Source of the DNA: Mucilaginibacter sp. cycad4
GTDB taxonomy: Bacteria; Bacteroidota; Bacteroidia; Sphingobacteriales; Sphingobacteriaceae
NCBI RefSeq assembly: GCF_034263275.1
Contig: NZ_CP139559.1
Span: 2,790,001-2,854,000 of the forward strand
Direction of reading: 5' to 3'
DNA: 64,000 nt
Below the pieces are notes generated by a model. That model searched no databases. It was not told the DNA's origin and saw only the letters and a list, made by a program, of their open reading frames with translations. Of the stretch, positions 7,429 to 17,004 are shown piece by piece. The translations under genes were made by a program, and so were the position numbers. Numbering within the stretch: position 1 is the stretch's first letter; every line of letters begins with the position of its first letter.

Positions 7429-8784
7429 ATGGGAATTATGCACAACATATTTTCAATAAACAGTCGCCATAAAAACAGTTGGCGGCTGTTTATTTTTGTA
7501 ACTTTTTTTGCTGTTACAGCATTAAGACCAGCCATTTCCAGCGCACACCAAACGCCCAATACGCTTGTTTTCTTAGATGCAAGCCCGAACAGAGTGGCAC
7601 TCGAGCTTCAAATGCCGCTATCAGAACTGGAACTTGCCTTTGGTAACAATATATCTAAGAACCCGGAAACACTTATTGAAAAGTTTGGACCGCAGTTAAA
7701 AGAATACCTCAGAGGCCATATACATGCCTACCTGAAAAAAACTACCCCATGGGAGGTTGAAGTAGAAACGCTGAGGATGGATAAAGGGAAATATATTGAA
7801 AATAGCATGGATTACTGGGAGTTAATTGCCTATGTTGTTATCATCCCTCAACCGGGCGAAAATACCCGGAGGTTTATGCTTGATTATGACGTGATCATGC
7901 ACCAGGTTATTAACCATGCAGCCCTCGTCTCCATCCGCAGCGATTGGGGGGCAGGAAATTTAGATGGCCCTTCGGCCGATGCAATGGTCATCAACCGGAG
8001 TATGAAAGATAATATAATACATCCCCTGCAAATAAATCTGCAACCGGGAAGCTGGTTTAAAGGTTTCAAAAGTATGCTTGCTTTAGGCATGCAGCACATT
8101 AAAGAAGGTACTGATCATTTACTATTTTTAATAGTGCTGTTACTGCCAGCTACTCTTTTAATAAATGGCAGGCGGTGGGGAAAATTTGGCGGCACAAAAT
8201 ACAGTATCCTGAGATTATTAAAAATTGTCACTTCGTTTACTATCGGCCACTCCATTACCCTGCTCATCGGTGCTTTAGGCTGGTTAAGGTTACCAGCACA
8301 GCCTGTAGAAATATTGATTGCTATTTCCATTTTAGTTTCTGCAATTCATGCCGTAAAACCAATTTTTCCGGGAAAAGAAATGTATGTAGCGGCGGGTTTT
8401 GGGTTGATACACGGCCTGGCGTTTGCATCCATATTAGCTAACCTAAAATTGGGTGCGGGCACTATGGCTTTAAGTATTTTAGGCTTTAACCTGGGCATTG
8501 AGGTTATGCAGCTTTTTGTTGTGCTGATTACTATTCCCTGGTTAATTTTATTAAGCCAAACACCGGTCTATAAATATGTCAGGATTGGAGGCGCTATCAT
8601 ATCTGGTATAGTAGCTATTGCATGGATCCTGGAACGCGCCACCCAAACACCTAATTTTGTTTCGGCATTTGTAAATAAAATGGCCGAACAAGCTCACTGG
8701 GCAATAGTTATACTGGCAGTTTTGGCATTGATAAGTATTCCGTTAAAAAAGCGGGCCTCTCATTCGCCAGGGTTGAACACCTAA
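7429..8784 (+). CDS. HupE/UreJ family membrane protein
   Basis: A protein of about 452 residues. An N-terminal signal segment is followed by an extracytoplasmic domain of about 180 residues, then six to seven helices. The motif GMQHIKEGTDHLLF (about 220-233) and GHSITL plus GLIHGLAFAS further on are the His-bearing signatures of the HupE/UreJ_2 group, linked to nickel or other metal uptake. A GTG at 7405 in frame overlaps the upstream gene by 20 bp. I prefer the ATG at 7429, four bases after the upstream stop, and the ATG at 7438 is also possible. Coupling to the DUF3500 lipoprotein suggests a joint metal-related task. A hydrogenase or urease is not nearby, so the substrate is open. Confidence 0.85.
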   Translation: MGIMHNIFSINSRHKNSWRLFIFVTFFAVTALRPAISSAHQTPNTLVFLDASPNRVALELQMPLSELELAFGNNISKNPETLIEKFGPQLKEYLRGHIHAYLKKTTPWEVEVETLRMDKGKYIENSMDYWELIAYVVIIPQPGENTRRFMLDYDVIMHQVINHAALVSIRSDWGAGNLDGPSADAMVINRSMKDNIIHPLQINLQPGSWFKGFKSMLALGMQHIKEGTDHLLFLIVLLLPATLLINGRRWGKFGGTKYSILRLLKIVTSFTIGHSITLLIGALGWLRLPAQPVEILIAISILVSAIHAVKPIFPGKEMYVAAGFGLIHGLAFASILANLKLGAGTMALSILGFNLGIEVMQLFVVLITIPWLILLSQTPVYKYVRIGGAIISGIVAIAWILERATQTPNFVSAFVNKMAEQAHWAIVILAVLALISIPLKKRASHSPGLNT

Positions 8785-8851
8785 ATTTTATAGCTTATTT
8801 GAATACTATAAACTTGATTTTAAAATTAGTCAAACCTTCATTTAGAAACCC

Positions 8852-8888
8852 AAAAGCCGTCTCTTAACAAGGAAACGGCTTTTATTGT
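8852..8888. terminator. Bidirectional terminator
   Basis: Arms AAAAGCCGT (8852-8860) and ACGGCTTTT (8875-8883) pair perfectly and run into TTTTATTG on the + strand; the minus strand also ends in a T run. It separates the convergent HupE (+) and FAD monooxygenase (-) genes. Confidence 0.85.
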
Positions 8889-8893
8889 TACCA

Positions 8894-10441
8894 TCAGTTA
8901 TCAACAAACCAGCGAGCGACAGCCTTTAGAAGTTCGCTATTATCCGGGTTATTATCAGAAGCCCAGGCGATGATCCCATCCGGACGTATCAGCACGGCGC
9001 TTAGGCCTAATTGCTCCTCCGCCTCACCCGAAACATACTTTACCTGGTTGCCCAATCCCCCAGCCAAAGCTTTAAGTGAAGCATTCATATCGAAGTCAAG
9101 CAGTACTCCCCGGCCATCGCGCATTAAATCCCCAACCGTTGTACCGTCTTCCAACTCAATGTTGGGGACGCTGTAACCTGTTAAAGGGTGATTTCCGCCG
9201 AGATCATAATGTGTACTAACACCCCACACCCTTCCTGCAATATAAGTGGCGCCGTCACGGGTATTCATAAGGTCGCGTACAATTTCATACAGCGCACGGG
9301 CATGCGGGTCGGGCTTCATGATAGCAACCTGCGCGCGCGACCAATCTAAAACCTGTGCTCCAATTGGGTACCGTTCGGTATAATAACTATCCAGCAAACC
9401 TTCGGGAGCTTTGTTCTGAATAGTTGCGGCCAGTTTCCAGCCCAGGTTCATGGCATCGCCCAGTCCAAGGTTAAGCCCCTGGCCTCCCAGCGGCGCATGA
9501 ATATGTGCGGCATCGCCGGCTAAAAGTACCCGTCCATTACGGTAAGTTGTTGCCTGTCTGGCACGGTCTGTCCAGGTGGTAACTACATGCAGGGCGCTGA
9601 TAGTAACGTCGGTATCCGAGATGCGGCGCAGCACTTCCTGTACGTGTTCAATGGTAATAGGTTCGCCCGAACCATGAAATTCCCCGCCGTCAAAATCCTG
9701 TATGGCCAGGTAACCCGGTTGCGATTGCATATACATACCTCTTGATGTAACATTCCGGCCGGGTTTAAGCTTCTCCGGATCTGCTATATCGGCCCGGATA
9801 GAGTAGCCGGTAAATTCCGGCTCGGTACCGGCAAATTCAAAACCACCTGCCTTGCGCACTACACTACGGCTCCCGTCGCACCCAACAAGCCATTTACTTT
9901 GAAAAGATTGATCACCAGACTGAACCGTTACTTTATTCACCGTTTGATAAAAACCGGTAATGGCAAGCCCGCGCCTGATCTCGACACCCAGTGATTCCGC
10001 ACGACGGATCAGCACCGTTTCCAGCTCTTCCATTTCAGAAATCAAACTGGTATCAGTAGAACTTGGCAGGCGGTACTTCCACTGTGAGGTATCAACATTA
10101 CCTTCAAGAAACGGAATGCCGGCGAAGTGCCCCACCTGGCGCTGGGCACCTTGTTTGGCATTTAGATGGGGATTCTTAACACGTTTGTGGATCTCAAGTT
10201 CGTTTAGCAAACCACGGCGGTAAAGCGCTTCAATAGTGGGTGCTGAGAGCCCCCGGATCCCGAATGGCATTCGCCTCAACGGCGAGTGCGGATCTTTTGC
10301 CTTTTCCAGTACCAGGACCGAACATTTGGCCAGCGCCAGTTCGCAGGCAAGGAACAGGCCCACAGGCCCTGCCCCCAAAATGATCACATCATAAACAGCA
10401 TGATTTTGTATAGTTTTATTGCTTTCAAGTGTTGGTTTCAT
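8894..10441 (-). CDS. FAD-dependent aromatic-type monooxygenase
   Basis: About 515 residues of the PheA/TfdB-type FAD_binding_3 family, which hydroxylates aromatic or polyketide-like compounds using NAD(P)H and O2. Seen: the Rossmann motif ILGAGPVG (residues 21-28), the RGLSAPTIEALYRRGLL segment, and the second FAD motif GDAAHIHAPLGGQGLN near residue 310. The C-terminal thioredoxin-like domain (about 400-515, ending AVARWFVDN) is typical of phenol-hydroxylase relatives and of the rifampicin monooxygenase group. The start was set at ATG 10439-10441 (MKPTLESNK); in-frame ATGs at 10447 and 10477 are possible. The AraC-type gene ends 41 bp upstream on the same strand and probably controls it. The substrate is unknown, and antibiotic inactivation is one possibility. 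Confidence 0.85.
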   Translation of the reverse strand: MKPTLESNKTIQNHAVYDVIILGAGPVGLFLACELALAKCSVLVLEKAKDPHSPLRRMPFGIRGLSAPTIEALYRRGLLNELEIHKRVKNPHLNAKQGAQRQVGHFAGIPFLEGNVDTSQWKYRLPSSTDTSLISEMEELETVLIRRAESLGVEIRRGLAITGFYQTVNKVTVQSGDQSFQSKWLVGCDGSRSVVRKAGGFEFAGTEPEFTGYSIRADIADPEKLKPGRNVTSRGMYMQSQPGYLAIQDFDGGEFHGSGEPITIEHVQEVLRRISDTDVTISALHVVTTWTDRARQATTYRNGRVLLAGDAAHIHAPLGGQGLNLGLGDAMNLGWKLAATIQNKAPEGLLDSYYTERYPIGAQVLDWSRAQVAIMKPDPHARALYEIVRDLMNTRDGATYIAGRVWGVSTHYDLGGNHPLTGYSVPNIELEDGTTVGDLMRDGRGVLLDFDMNASLKALAGGLGNQVKYVSGEAEEQLGLSAVLIRPDGIIAWASDNNPDNSELLKAVARWFVDN

Positions 10442-10482
10442 ATACATTATATTGAAACACAAAATTCCGGAATGCAACTGTG

Positions 10483-11301
10483 TCAGACTTGTACAAATGC
10501 GACAAAATTGTCATTTACCGCTTGTTTTCCTTTTTTGGCTTTTCGCGCGAATGCCGCCGGCGTAGTGCCACTGTAGCGTCTGAATTCTCTGCTCAGGTGG
10601 GATTGATCTGTATAGCCCCGCTCATAAGCTAAACCGGCAAGGTTAACATCCGGATCGAGCCATAACCGGTTTCTTACCTGCTCAAAGCGCATCAGAGCTG
10701 ACACGTCTTTAACGGTATAACCAGAAGATTGCTTAAAGTTCCTTTCCAATGTACGAACTGTTGCATGAGCCGCCGCTGCTACCTGGCTTACCGGCATGGT
10801 ACCTTTTGCTTCTCTCATGGCCAACCCGGCTTTGAACAGCATACTGTTGGCAGCAATCCCCGACCGGGCATTCAGGAAATACTGTATTACATGCGCCAGC
10901 GCTTCATCTATCCTGCCGGCATTAATCCATTCATTCAACGTGGATTGAAGCCGGGCAATAGGGTGCTCAAATGTGTGCACTCCACCTTTACCAGACGGCA
11001 ATCCAAGCAAATCGAACACAGTCCAGGGAAAGCACCTGATACCAATGATTTCTAAACGATTTTTCGAGTAAAAGAGAACAGGCTGATTGAGCAGCCCCAT
11101 CATAAACGGTGATGGCAATGGCTGCAGGTCTCCATTGAAAGCAATACTGCAGCCATTCCCAAAATGAAAAATAATTTCAGCATAGCCATCAGGCTGCACC
11201 TCGAAACCCGATTCCATTTCTCCGGAATCTCTTCTGTTGTACCAAAAGCATTTTATGGTATCTATTAGCTCTTCAGGAGGTTCGAATTCTTGGTGCTGCA
11301 T
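10483..11301 (-). CDS. AraC family transcriptional regulator
   Basis: A 272-residue protein. The N-terminal part (about 1-150) is a DUF6597-like sensing domain (FEVQPDGYAEIIFHFG), and the C-terminal part (about 165-260) carries two helix-turn-helix motifs of the AraC type. The second includes LAYERGYTDQSHLSREFRR, a close match to the family signature. It is encoded directly before the FAD monooxygenase, the usual layout for a local activator responding to that enzyme's substrate. The start ATG is at 11299-11301. About 275 bp of AT-rich DNA follow up to the divergent wzi gene. The ligand is unknown. Confidence 0.9.
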   Translation of the reverse strand: MQHQEFEPPEELIDTIKCFWYNRRDSGEMESGFEVQPDGYAEIIFHFGNGCSIAFNGDLQPLPSPFMMGLLNQPVLFYSKNRLEIIGIRCFPWTVFDLLGLPSGKGGVHTFEHPIARLQSTLNEWINAGRIDEALAHVIQYFLNARSGIAANSMLFKAGLAMREAKGTMPVSQVAAAAHATVRTLERNFKQSSGYTVKDVSALMRFEQVRNRLWLDPDVNLAGLAYERGYTDQSHLSREFRRYSGTTPAAFARKAKKGKQAVNDNFVAFVQV

Positions 11302-11576
11302 TTTGTAATGGCCAAATAATTTTAATTAAAAAATCATTGTAATGTTTTAACAGAATTAAACGTATTGGTAATCAAATTGTATTTTTTTTATTAAACTTTA
11401 AAAAAGATTTTGGAATTTCAAAAAAAAGCCGATAATTGCCATCGAAATATCAGAAAACTCGAACTATTGATTAAAGATTGGCATCTGAATACCGACGCCT
11501 TAATCAATATTAACAGAAAGATATTTTAATATTACCATTTGGTTAATTTATTAATTTCCTAAACCTTTCTTTTTTG

Positions 11577-13250
11577 ATGAGCATCAATATAACTATCCGA
11601 TCCTTATATATTATTACTTTACTGTCCCTCATTGCTTCATTAAAAGGCTATAGCCAAACTGTACCTGTTGGGAGCTACGCTGAAGAATTATTGCGCAGAG
11701 AGCAGGTGGCAGGAAATACGGACAATAAATCATCGTTTGTTATCAGGCCTTTAACCTCAACGGTTGCTGATCCTGCCCTTCAGCCATTAATTGCGAGCCA
11801 CGAATATATAAAATTCAATTTCATGGGTATCCCTTCGGGGTTGCGCATCCTTCCGGTTAGCTGGTTAAACGAATACAACGTGAAGCGTCCCTATGGCTAC
11901 AATAATTCTTCATTGTATCCAAATGCAGGTTATCAAAGTATGCTTAGCGGTGGCCTCTCGTTAAAAGCCGGAATCCTCAACATACAGATAAAACCTGAGC
12001 TGGTTTATGCACAAAACAAAAACTTTTCAACTTTTGCCGATGTGCAATCGCACAATAATTCGCCGGCGCTCATGGGTGCTTACTTTACCCAAATCAATGG
12101 AATTGATGCACCTGAACGATTTGGTACATCATCATTGAAACATGTTTATCCGGGGCAATCAAAAATCACTTTAGCATATAAAAGCATAGAAGCTGGTATA
12201 TCTACCGAAAACTTATGGTGGGGGCCGGGAATAAGAAATTCCATCATGATGAGCAATTCAGCACCCGGTTTTTTTCACTGGACCTTCAATTCAACCAAAC
12301 CGGTTAAAACAATAATTGGCTCATTTGAATGGCAAATTATAGGCGGTAACCTGAAACAATCCGGTTTCGCCCCGGACGACGTAAGCAAGCTCGTTTACGG
12401 AAGTAATTTATATAGCCCTAAACCTAAAGTTTCGAGATATATTTCGGCTTACAGCGTTAATTGGCAACCCAAATGGTTAAAGGGGCTATATCTTGGCCTT
12501 TCTGCCTATGATTATCTTGACAAGGACTCAATTTATCATAACAAAAATATTATCCGCAAAATAATCCCGGTTATCACCGGCTCTTCGCTCAAAGCTAATG
12601 AAATTAATAACAGACAAAACGGCGACCAGCAGGATTTTGCTTATGCACTCAATATCAGGCAGCTGCTCCCTTTATACAAAGCTGAAATTTACTTTGAATG
12701 GGCGCGTAATGACCGCACCGGAAGCATTTCTGACTTTTTACAGGAACCTGAACATTCATCAGGATATACCTTTGGCGGACGCAAATTGTTTGAACTTAGC
12801 CGGGGGGGCTTTATCCAAATTAAATCGGAAATAACACAGCTGCAAAGGGCGCCAACCTATTTGCTGCGCGACGAGCCTTCATGGTATATCCATTCGCAAA
12901 GCCCGAGAGACGGTTATACCAATTATGGCAGATACATAGGTGCGGGAATCGGACCCGGCGGCAACAGTTTTATTTTTGATATAAGTTACCTCAAAAATTA
13001 CAACTCATATGGCCTTATGCTGGAAAGGCAGTTACATAACAATGATCTGTATTACCAGGCTTTTACTGAAGCCAGAATAAGCAATCTTCACTGGGTAGAT
13101 CTTGCAGGTACATTTTACGCTAATCATAAATTTAAAAGCTACCTGATCTCGGCCGAGGCTACCCCGGTTTATACATTGAATTATGAATACAGAAATGGCT
13201 CGAGTTTTAATTTACATGCCAGGGTTAACTTTACTTATTTTTTTCATTAA
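11577..13250 (+). CDS. wzi: Capsule assembly Wzi-like outer-membrane protein
   Basis: About 557 residues with a signal peptide (MSINITIRSLYII...GYSQ) and a long beta-barrel-type body. ENLWWGPGIRNSIMMSN and FEWQIIGG are typical of the Wzi family (Caps_assemb_Wzi). In E. coli, Wzi is an outer-membrane lectin that holds capsule at the cell surface. It opens the polysaccharide locus, in line with a role in attaching or exporting the polymer. An in-frame TTG lies at 11574, but the ATG at 11577 is the better start. It ends in an aromatic residue pattern (FTYFFH) suited to barrel insertion. A 160-bp gap follows before the SLBB gene. Confidence 0.85.
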   Translation: MSINITIRSLYIITLLSLIASLKGYSQTVPVGSYAEELLRREQVAGNTDNKSSFVIRPLTSTVADPALQPLIASHEYIKFNFMGIPSGLRILPVSWLNEYNVKRPYGYNNSSLYPNAGYQSMLSGGLSLKAGILNIQIKPELVYAQNKNFSTFADVQSHNNSPALMGAYFTQINGIDAPERFGTSSLKHVYPGQSKITLAYKSIEAGISTENLWWGPGIRNSIMMSNSAPGFFHWTFNSTKPVKTIIGSFEWQIIGGNLKQSGFAPDDVSKLVYGSNLYSPKPKVSRYISAYSVNWQPKWLKGLYLGLSAYDYLDKDSIYHNKNIIRKIIPVITGSSLKANEINNRQNGDQQDFAYALNIRQLLPLYKAEIYFEWARNDRTGSISDFLQEPEHSSGYTFGGRKLFELSRGGFIQIKSEITQLQRAPTYLLRDEPSWYIHSQSPRDGYTNYGRYIGAGIGPGGNSFIFDISYLKNYNSYGLMLERQLHNNDLYYQAFTEARISNLHWVDLAGTFYANHKFKSYLISAEATPVYTLNYEYRNGSSFNLHARVNFTYFFH

Positions 13251-13348
13251 CAAACAATTTTAGACAACTTTTTCAGTTTATCGATCAGCGCACCAATTAT
13301 ATTACCAATTAAAAAATTTACTTTATCCCCTAAAATGGGAAATTGGTT

Positions 13349-13356
13349 TACTTTTG
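13349..13356 (+). promoter_or_regulatory. Candidate -7 box before the SLBB export gene
   Basis: TACTTTTG fits the Bacteroidota -7 consensus TAnnTTTG and lies 55 bp before the ATG at 13412. No TTTG at the proper -33 spacing is present, so this is a weak call. It could let the export genes be expressed apart from wzi. Confidence 0.35.
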
Positions 13357-13411
13357 CAGAAAATAATATCATTTATTAGAGTGCTATTTTATACTCTGAT
13401 AACTTTCACAT

Positions 13412-15895
13412 ATGAACAGACTTCGCTTTCTTATATTTTTAATTGCCGTGCTTAGTTTTGGAGCAGTTACTAATATTACCGCCCAAACCAACTTACAAAA
13501 CATTTCCTCAATTAATGTCGACGATCTTTCGGACCAGCAGGTGATTCAGCTGCTACAACAGGCTCAAAAAGCCGGATTAACCGATAATGAGTTATTACAA
13601 CAAGCCCAAAGCCGGGGAATGTCAGCCGCGCAGATTCAAAAGTTAGAACTTCGGGTAAAAAAATTAAGAACCAAAAACAGCGGATCGTCCAACACCCAGT
13701 CCGATTCAACGCTCACACAGCAGGGCAGGCAGCTTAATTATAAACCAGATACAACTGATACCCTTTACACCAATAAAGATTTATTTGAAAGTTTAAAACC
13801 TAAAATTTTCGGTGCCGATATTTTTAAAAATAAAAACAGCTCATTTGAACCCAACCTAAAACTGGCTACGCCATTAAATTATATTGTTGGACCTAATGAT
13901 CAGCTTAATATAAGTGTTTATGGCAGCTCATTGGTAAACTGGAAACTGGAAGTATCGCCCGAAGGAAATATAAACATTCCGGGGGTTGGTATTTTAAATG
14001 TAGGCAGCAAAACTATTGAACAAGCCACAGCCTTAATAAAAAGCAGGCTTGCCGCAAACAACTATGCGGTTGGCCGCGGTACAAGCGTACAGGTTACCCT
14101 CGGTAACATCCGCAGTATCCAGGTAATTATCATAGGGCAGGTAGCTAAACCGGGCACGTATACCCTACCCTCGCTCGCTACCGTTTTTAATGCATTATAT
14201 ATGGCAGGCGGCCCTAACGATAATGGTAGTTTAAGGCAGATAGAGGTTATCAGGAACAACCGCATTATCAGGCACCTGGATGTTTATGATTTTCTGTTAA
14301 AAGGTGACCAGAAAAACAACATTACCCTGCAAGATCAGGATATTGTACGTGTACCAACCTACCGGACCAGGGTACAGCTTGTTGGGGAAATCAAGATACC
14401 GGCGCTATTTGAAGTTTTACCGGGAGAAAGCCTGGATAACATTATAACTTATGCCGGCGGCTTTACCGATAGCGCATATACCGCAAGGATCAAGGTTTCG
14501 CAGGTAAGTGATCAGCAGCGCAAAATAACAGATGTATTGGAAGCTGATTATAAAAACTACATTCCATTAAGGGGCGACAAATATACTATAGAATCTATTA
14601 TATACAGGTTTGAAAACCGGGTAGTAATAAAAGGTGCAGTTTTCCGGCCTGGCGATTATGAATTGCAAAGCGGGTTAACACTACTGCAGTTAATTGACAA
14701 AGCTGCGGGATTAAAAGAAGACGCTTTTACCGAACGGGGTACAATTACCCGCTTAAAACCGGATAACAGTACCGAAATAATAGGATTTAATGTTAAGGAC
14801 GTTATCAACAAATCTGTAAATATTCCCTTGCAGCGTGAAGATATTGTTAATATCTCATCGATATTTGATTTACGAGATAAGTATACTGTTACCATTAACG
14901 GTAATGTTAGAAAGCCCGGTAAGTTTGCCTTTTCAGAAAACATGAAGGTAGAGGATTTAATTTTAAAAGCAGGCGGTTTTGCTGAAGGCGCCAGTACAAA
15001 CCGTATTGAAGTAGCCCGGAGAGTAACCGATGCCGATCCTTCATCTAAAAACAGTTCGGTATCGCAGGTTTTTAGCGTTAATATAGACGGTAAGCTGAAA
15101 CCAGCAGACGCTAACTTTGTGCTTACCCCCTTTGATATTGTTTCGGTATATAGCCTGCCGGGATATGAAAAGCAAAAAACAGTAAAGGTTGAAGGTGAAG
15201 TTTTATACCCCGGCTCCTATACTATTAAAAGTAAAAACGAAAAAATATCCGACCTGATTGCCCGGGCCGGTGGCCTCACAGCATCAGCGGATGCAGCCGG
15301 CGGCTCATTAAAACGCGATAATTTCGCCATACTGGGTATAGATAAAAATAAAGCAGATACGACAGCAGTAAACGCCGAACGCTCGGCCCGGATCAATAGG
15401 TTAAAACGATCATACAAAGATTCGACAAACATATCGACCGATACCACACAGTTAAGGAATAATTATGTCGGCATCGAACTGGATAAAATCCTGAAATCGC
15501 CTGGTTCAAAAACCGACTTGCTTCTGGAAAATGGTGATGTTATCAGAGTGCCGAAACAGCAGCAGGTTGTACGGGTTAACGGCCAGGTACTTTATCCAAG
15601 TGCGGTGGTATTTGATAAGTCAAAATCATTTAACGATTTTGTTTCCAATGCAGGCGGCTACGGGCCCGATGCCCTGAGACGCGGTGCTTACGTGGTTTAC
15701 CCTAACGGAACGGTAAAAGGTACACGCAAGTTCCTGTTTTTTAACAACCATCCTTCGGTGAAACCGGGCAGCGAAATATATGTTCCTAAAAAATCAGAAA
15801 GCAAGGGTAATACAGCTCAAACCATTTTAGGGTTCACTACGGGTTTAGCCTCATTAGGTGCTATCATTTTGGGAATATTGAGTTTGAATAAATAA
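13412..15895 (+). CDS. Wza-like polysaccharide export protein with multiple SLBB domains
   Basis: An 827-residue protein. A signal peptide ends near ITAQ (about residue 25), then a low-complexity helical stretch rich in Gln (about 35-90). A Poly_export domain (YIVGPNDQLNISVYG, about residues 155-240) is followed by several SLBB domains recognisable by repeated KPGTYTLP, RPGDYELQSG, KPGKFAFS and YPGSYTIKS elements. A final hydrophobic segment (LGFTTGLASLGAIILGILS) lies at the C-terminus. The family forms the outer-membrane or periplasmic channel for polysaccharide export. It is much longer than E. coli Wza (about 380 aa), as is common in Bacteroidota. No lipobox Cys is seen. The wzz gene follows after 26 bp. 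Confidence 0.9.
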   Translation: MNRLRFLIFLIAVLSFGAVTNITAQTNLQNISSINVDDLSDQQVIQLLQQAQKAGLTDNELLQQAQSRGMSAAQIQKLELRVKKLRTKNSGSSNTQSDSTLTQQGRQLNYKPDTTDTLYTNKDLFESLKPKIFGADIFKNKNSSFEPNLKLATPLNYIVGPNDQLNISVYGSSLVNWKLEVSPEGNINIPGVGILNVGSKTIEQATALIKSRLAANNYAVGRGTSVQVTLGNIRSIQVIIIGQVAKPGTYTLPSLATVFNALYMAGGPNDNGSLRQIEVIRNNRIIRHLDVYDFLLKGDQKNNITLQDQDIVRVPTYRTRVQLVGEIKIPALFEVLPGESLDNIITYAGGFTDSAYTARIKVSQVSDQQRKITDVLEADYKNYIPLRGDKYTIESIIYRFENRVVIKGAVFRPGDYELQSGLTLLQLIDKAAGLKEDAFTERGTITRLKPDNSTEIIGFNVKDVINKSVNIPLQREDIVNISSIFDLRDKYTVTINGNVRKPGKFAFSENMKVEDLILKAGGFAEGASTNRIEVARRVTDADPSSKNSSVSQVFSVNIDGKLKPADANFVLTPFDIVSVYSLPGYEKQKTVKVEGEVLYPGSYTIKSKNEKISDLIARAGGLTASADAAGGSLKRDNFAILGIDKNKADTTAVNAERSARINRLKRSYKDSTNISTDTTQLRNNYVGIELDKILKSPGSKTDLLLENGDVIRVPKQQQVVRVNGQVLYPSAVVFDKSKSFNDFVSNAGGYGPDALRRGAYVVYPNGTVKGTRKFLFFNNHPSVKPGSEIYVPKKSESKGNTAQTILGFTTGLASLGAIILGILSLNK

Positions 15896-15921
15896 CCGTA
15901 AAAAATTATTAGCATTTATTC

Positions 15922-17004
15922 ATGACTAAACCCACACATAGCCCCGACGAAATATCGATAAAAGATTTTATCCATAAAGTGCGCGCTACATGCAGTTATC
16001 TCAAAAGCAAATGGGTAACCATTTTAACACTAAGCATTTTAGGCGCAGCGATAGGATTAAGTTATTCTATATTTAAAAAATCTCTTTACACCGCATCAAC
16101 AACATTTGTATTAGACGATGGTAATAAAAGCGGCGGACTAAGCCAGTATGCAGGCCTTGCAGCCATGGCCGGCATTGACATAGGTGGCGCATCTGGTAGC
16201 AGCGGCATCTTTCAGGGCGACAATATCCTTGAACTATATACATCGAGGTCGATGATTAAAAAAACATTCTTAAGTGAAGGGGTTTTTAACGGTAAAAAGC
16301 AATTATTAATTGACAGATATATCGAATTTAATAAGCTAAGGAATTACTGGAAGGAGAAGGATAAGATCAACAACATTTCGTTTGCTGGTAATCCTGATAA
16401 TTTTAACCGCACACAGGATAGTATAATTTCTACGTTGGCTATTTTATTTAATAAACAAATACTTACTGTTAGTAAGCCGGACAAAAAAGCCAGTATTATT
16501 CGAGTTGATGTTACGAGTACAGACGAGTTATTTGCCCAAAGTTTTAATTTAAAACTTGTTGAAACTGTTAATGAGTTTTATCTTCAAACAAAAACTAAGA
16601 AAAGCAATCAAAACATTCAAATTTTACAACATCAGGCAGATAGTGTAAGAAAAGTACTTAATAGTTCTATCTACGGGGTAGCCTCGGCCATAGACGCAGC
16701 GCCTAATGCAAATCCGTCATTACAAATACTGAGAGCTCCGTCTCAACGCAAACAAGTTGATGTTCAGGCAAGCTCTGCTATTTATGGCGAAATAGTAAAA
16801 AATCTCGAACTTTCTAAAATGTCATTAAGGCAGGAAACACCTTTAATTCAGACCATTGATACACCTGTGTTGCCTCTTCTTGTTACCAAAACAAGTAAAC
16901 TTATAGCCTCAATTATTGGCCTGTTTTTAGGCGCGTTTTTCATTTCTTTTTGGATTGTTGTTAAAAAATCATTCCAAAGACATGAAACTAATTTTTCCGA
17001 ATGA
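15922..17004 (+). CDS. wzz: Wzz-type chain-length / co-polymerase protein
   Basis: A 360-residue inner-membrane protein with two membrane segments, at about residues 38-56 and 322-345, enclosing a periplasmic domain. The N-terminal segment DEISIKDFIHKVRATCSYLKSKW and the following TM are typical of Wzz_N, and the pre-TM2 region has the expected Pro-rich DTPVLPLL. The family sets polymer length with Wzy. No tyrosine-kinase domain (Wzc) is attached, and none is seen in the window. It overlaps the flippase gene by 4 bp (ATGA), so translation is probably coupled. Confidence 0.87.
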   Translation: MTKPTHSPDEISIKDFIHKVRATCSYLKSKWVTILTLSILGAAIGLSYSIFKKSLYTASTTFVLDDGNKSGGLSQYAGLAAMAGIDIGGASGSSGIFQGDNILELYTSRSMIKKTFLSEGVFNGKKQLLIDRYIEFNKLRNYWKEKDKINNISFAGNPDNFNRTQDSIISTLAILFNKQILTVSKPDKKASIIRVDVTSTDELFAQSFNLKLVETVNEFYLQTKTKKSNQNIQILQHQADSVRKVLNSSIYGVASAIDAAPNANPSLQILRAPSQRKQVDVQASSAIYGEIVKNLELSKMSLRQETPLIQTIDTPVLPLLVTKTSKLIASIIGLFLGAFFISFWIVVKKSFQRHETNFSE

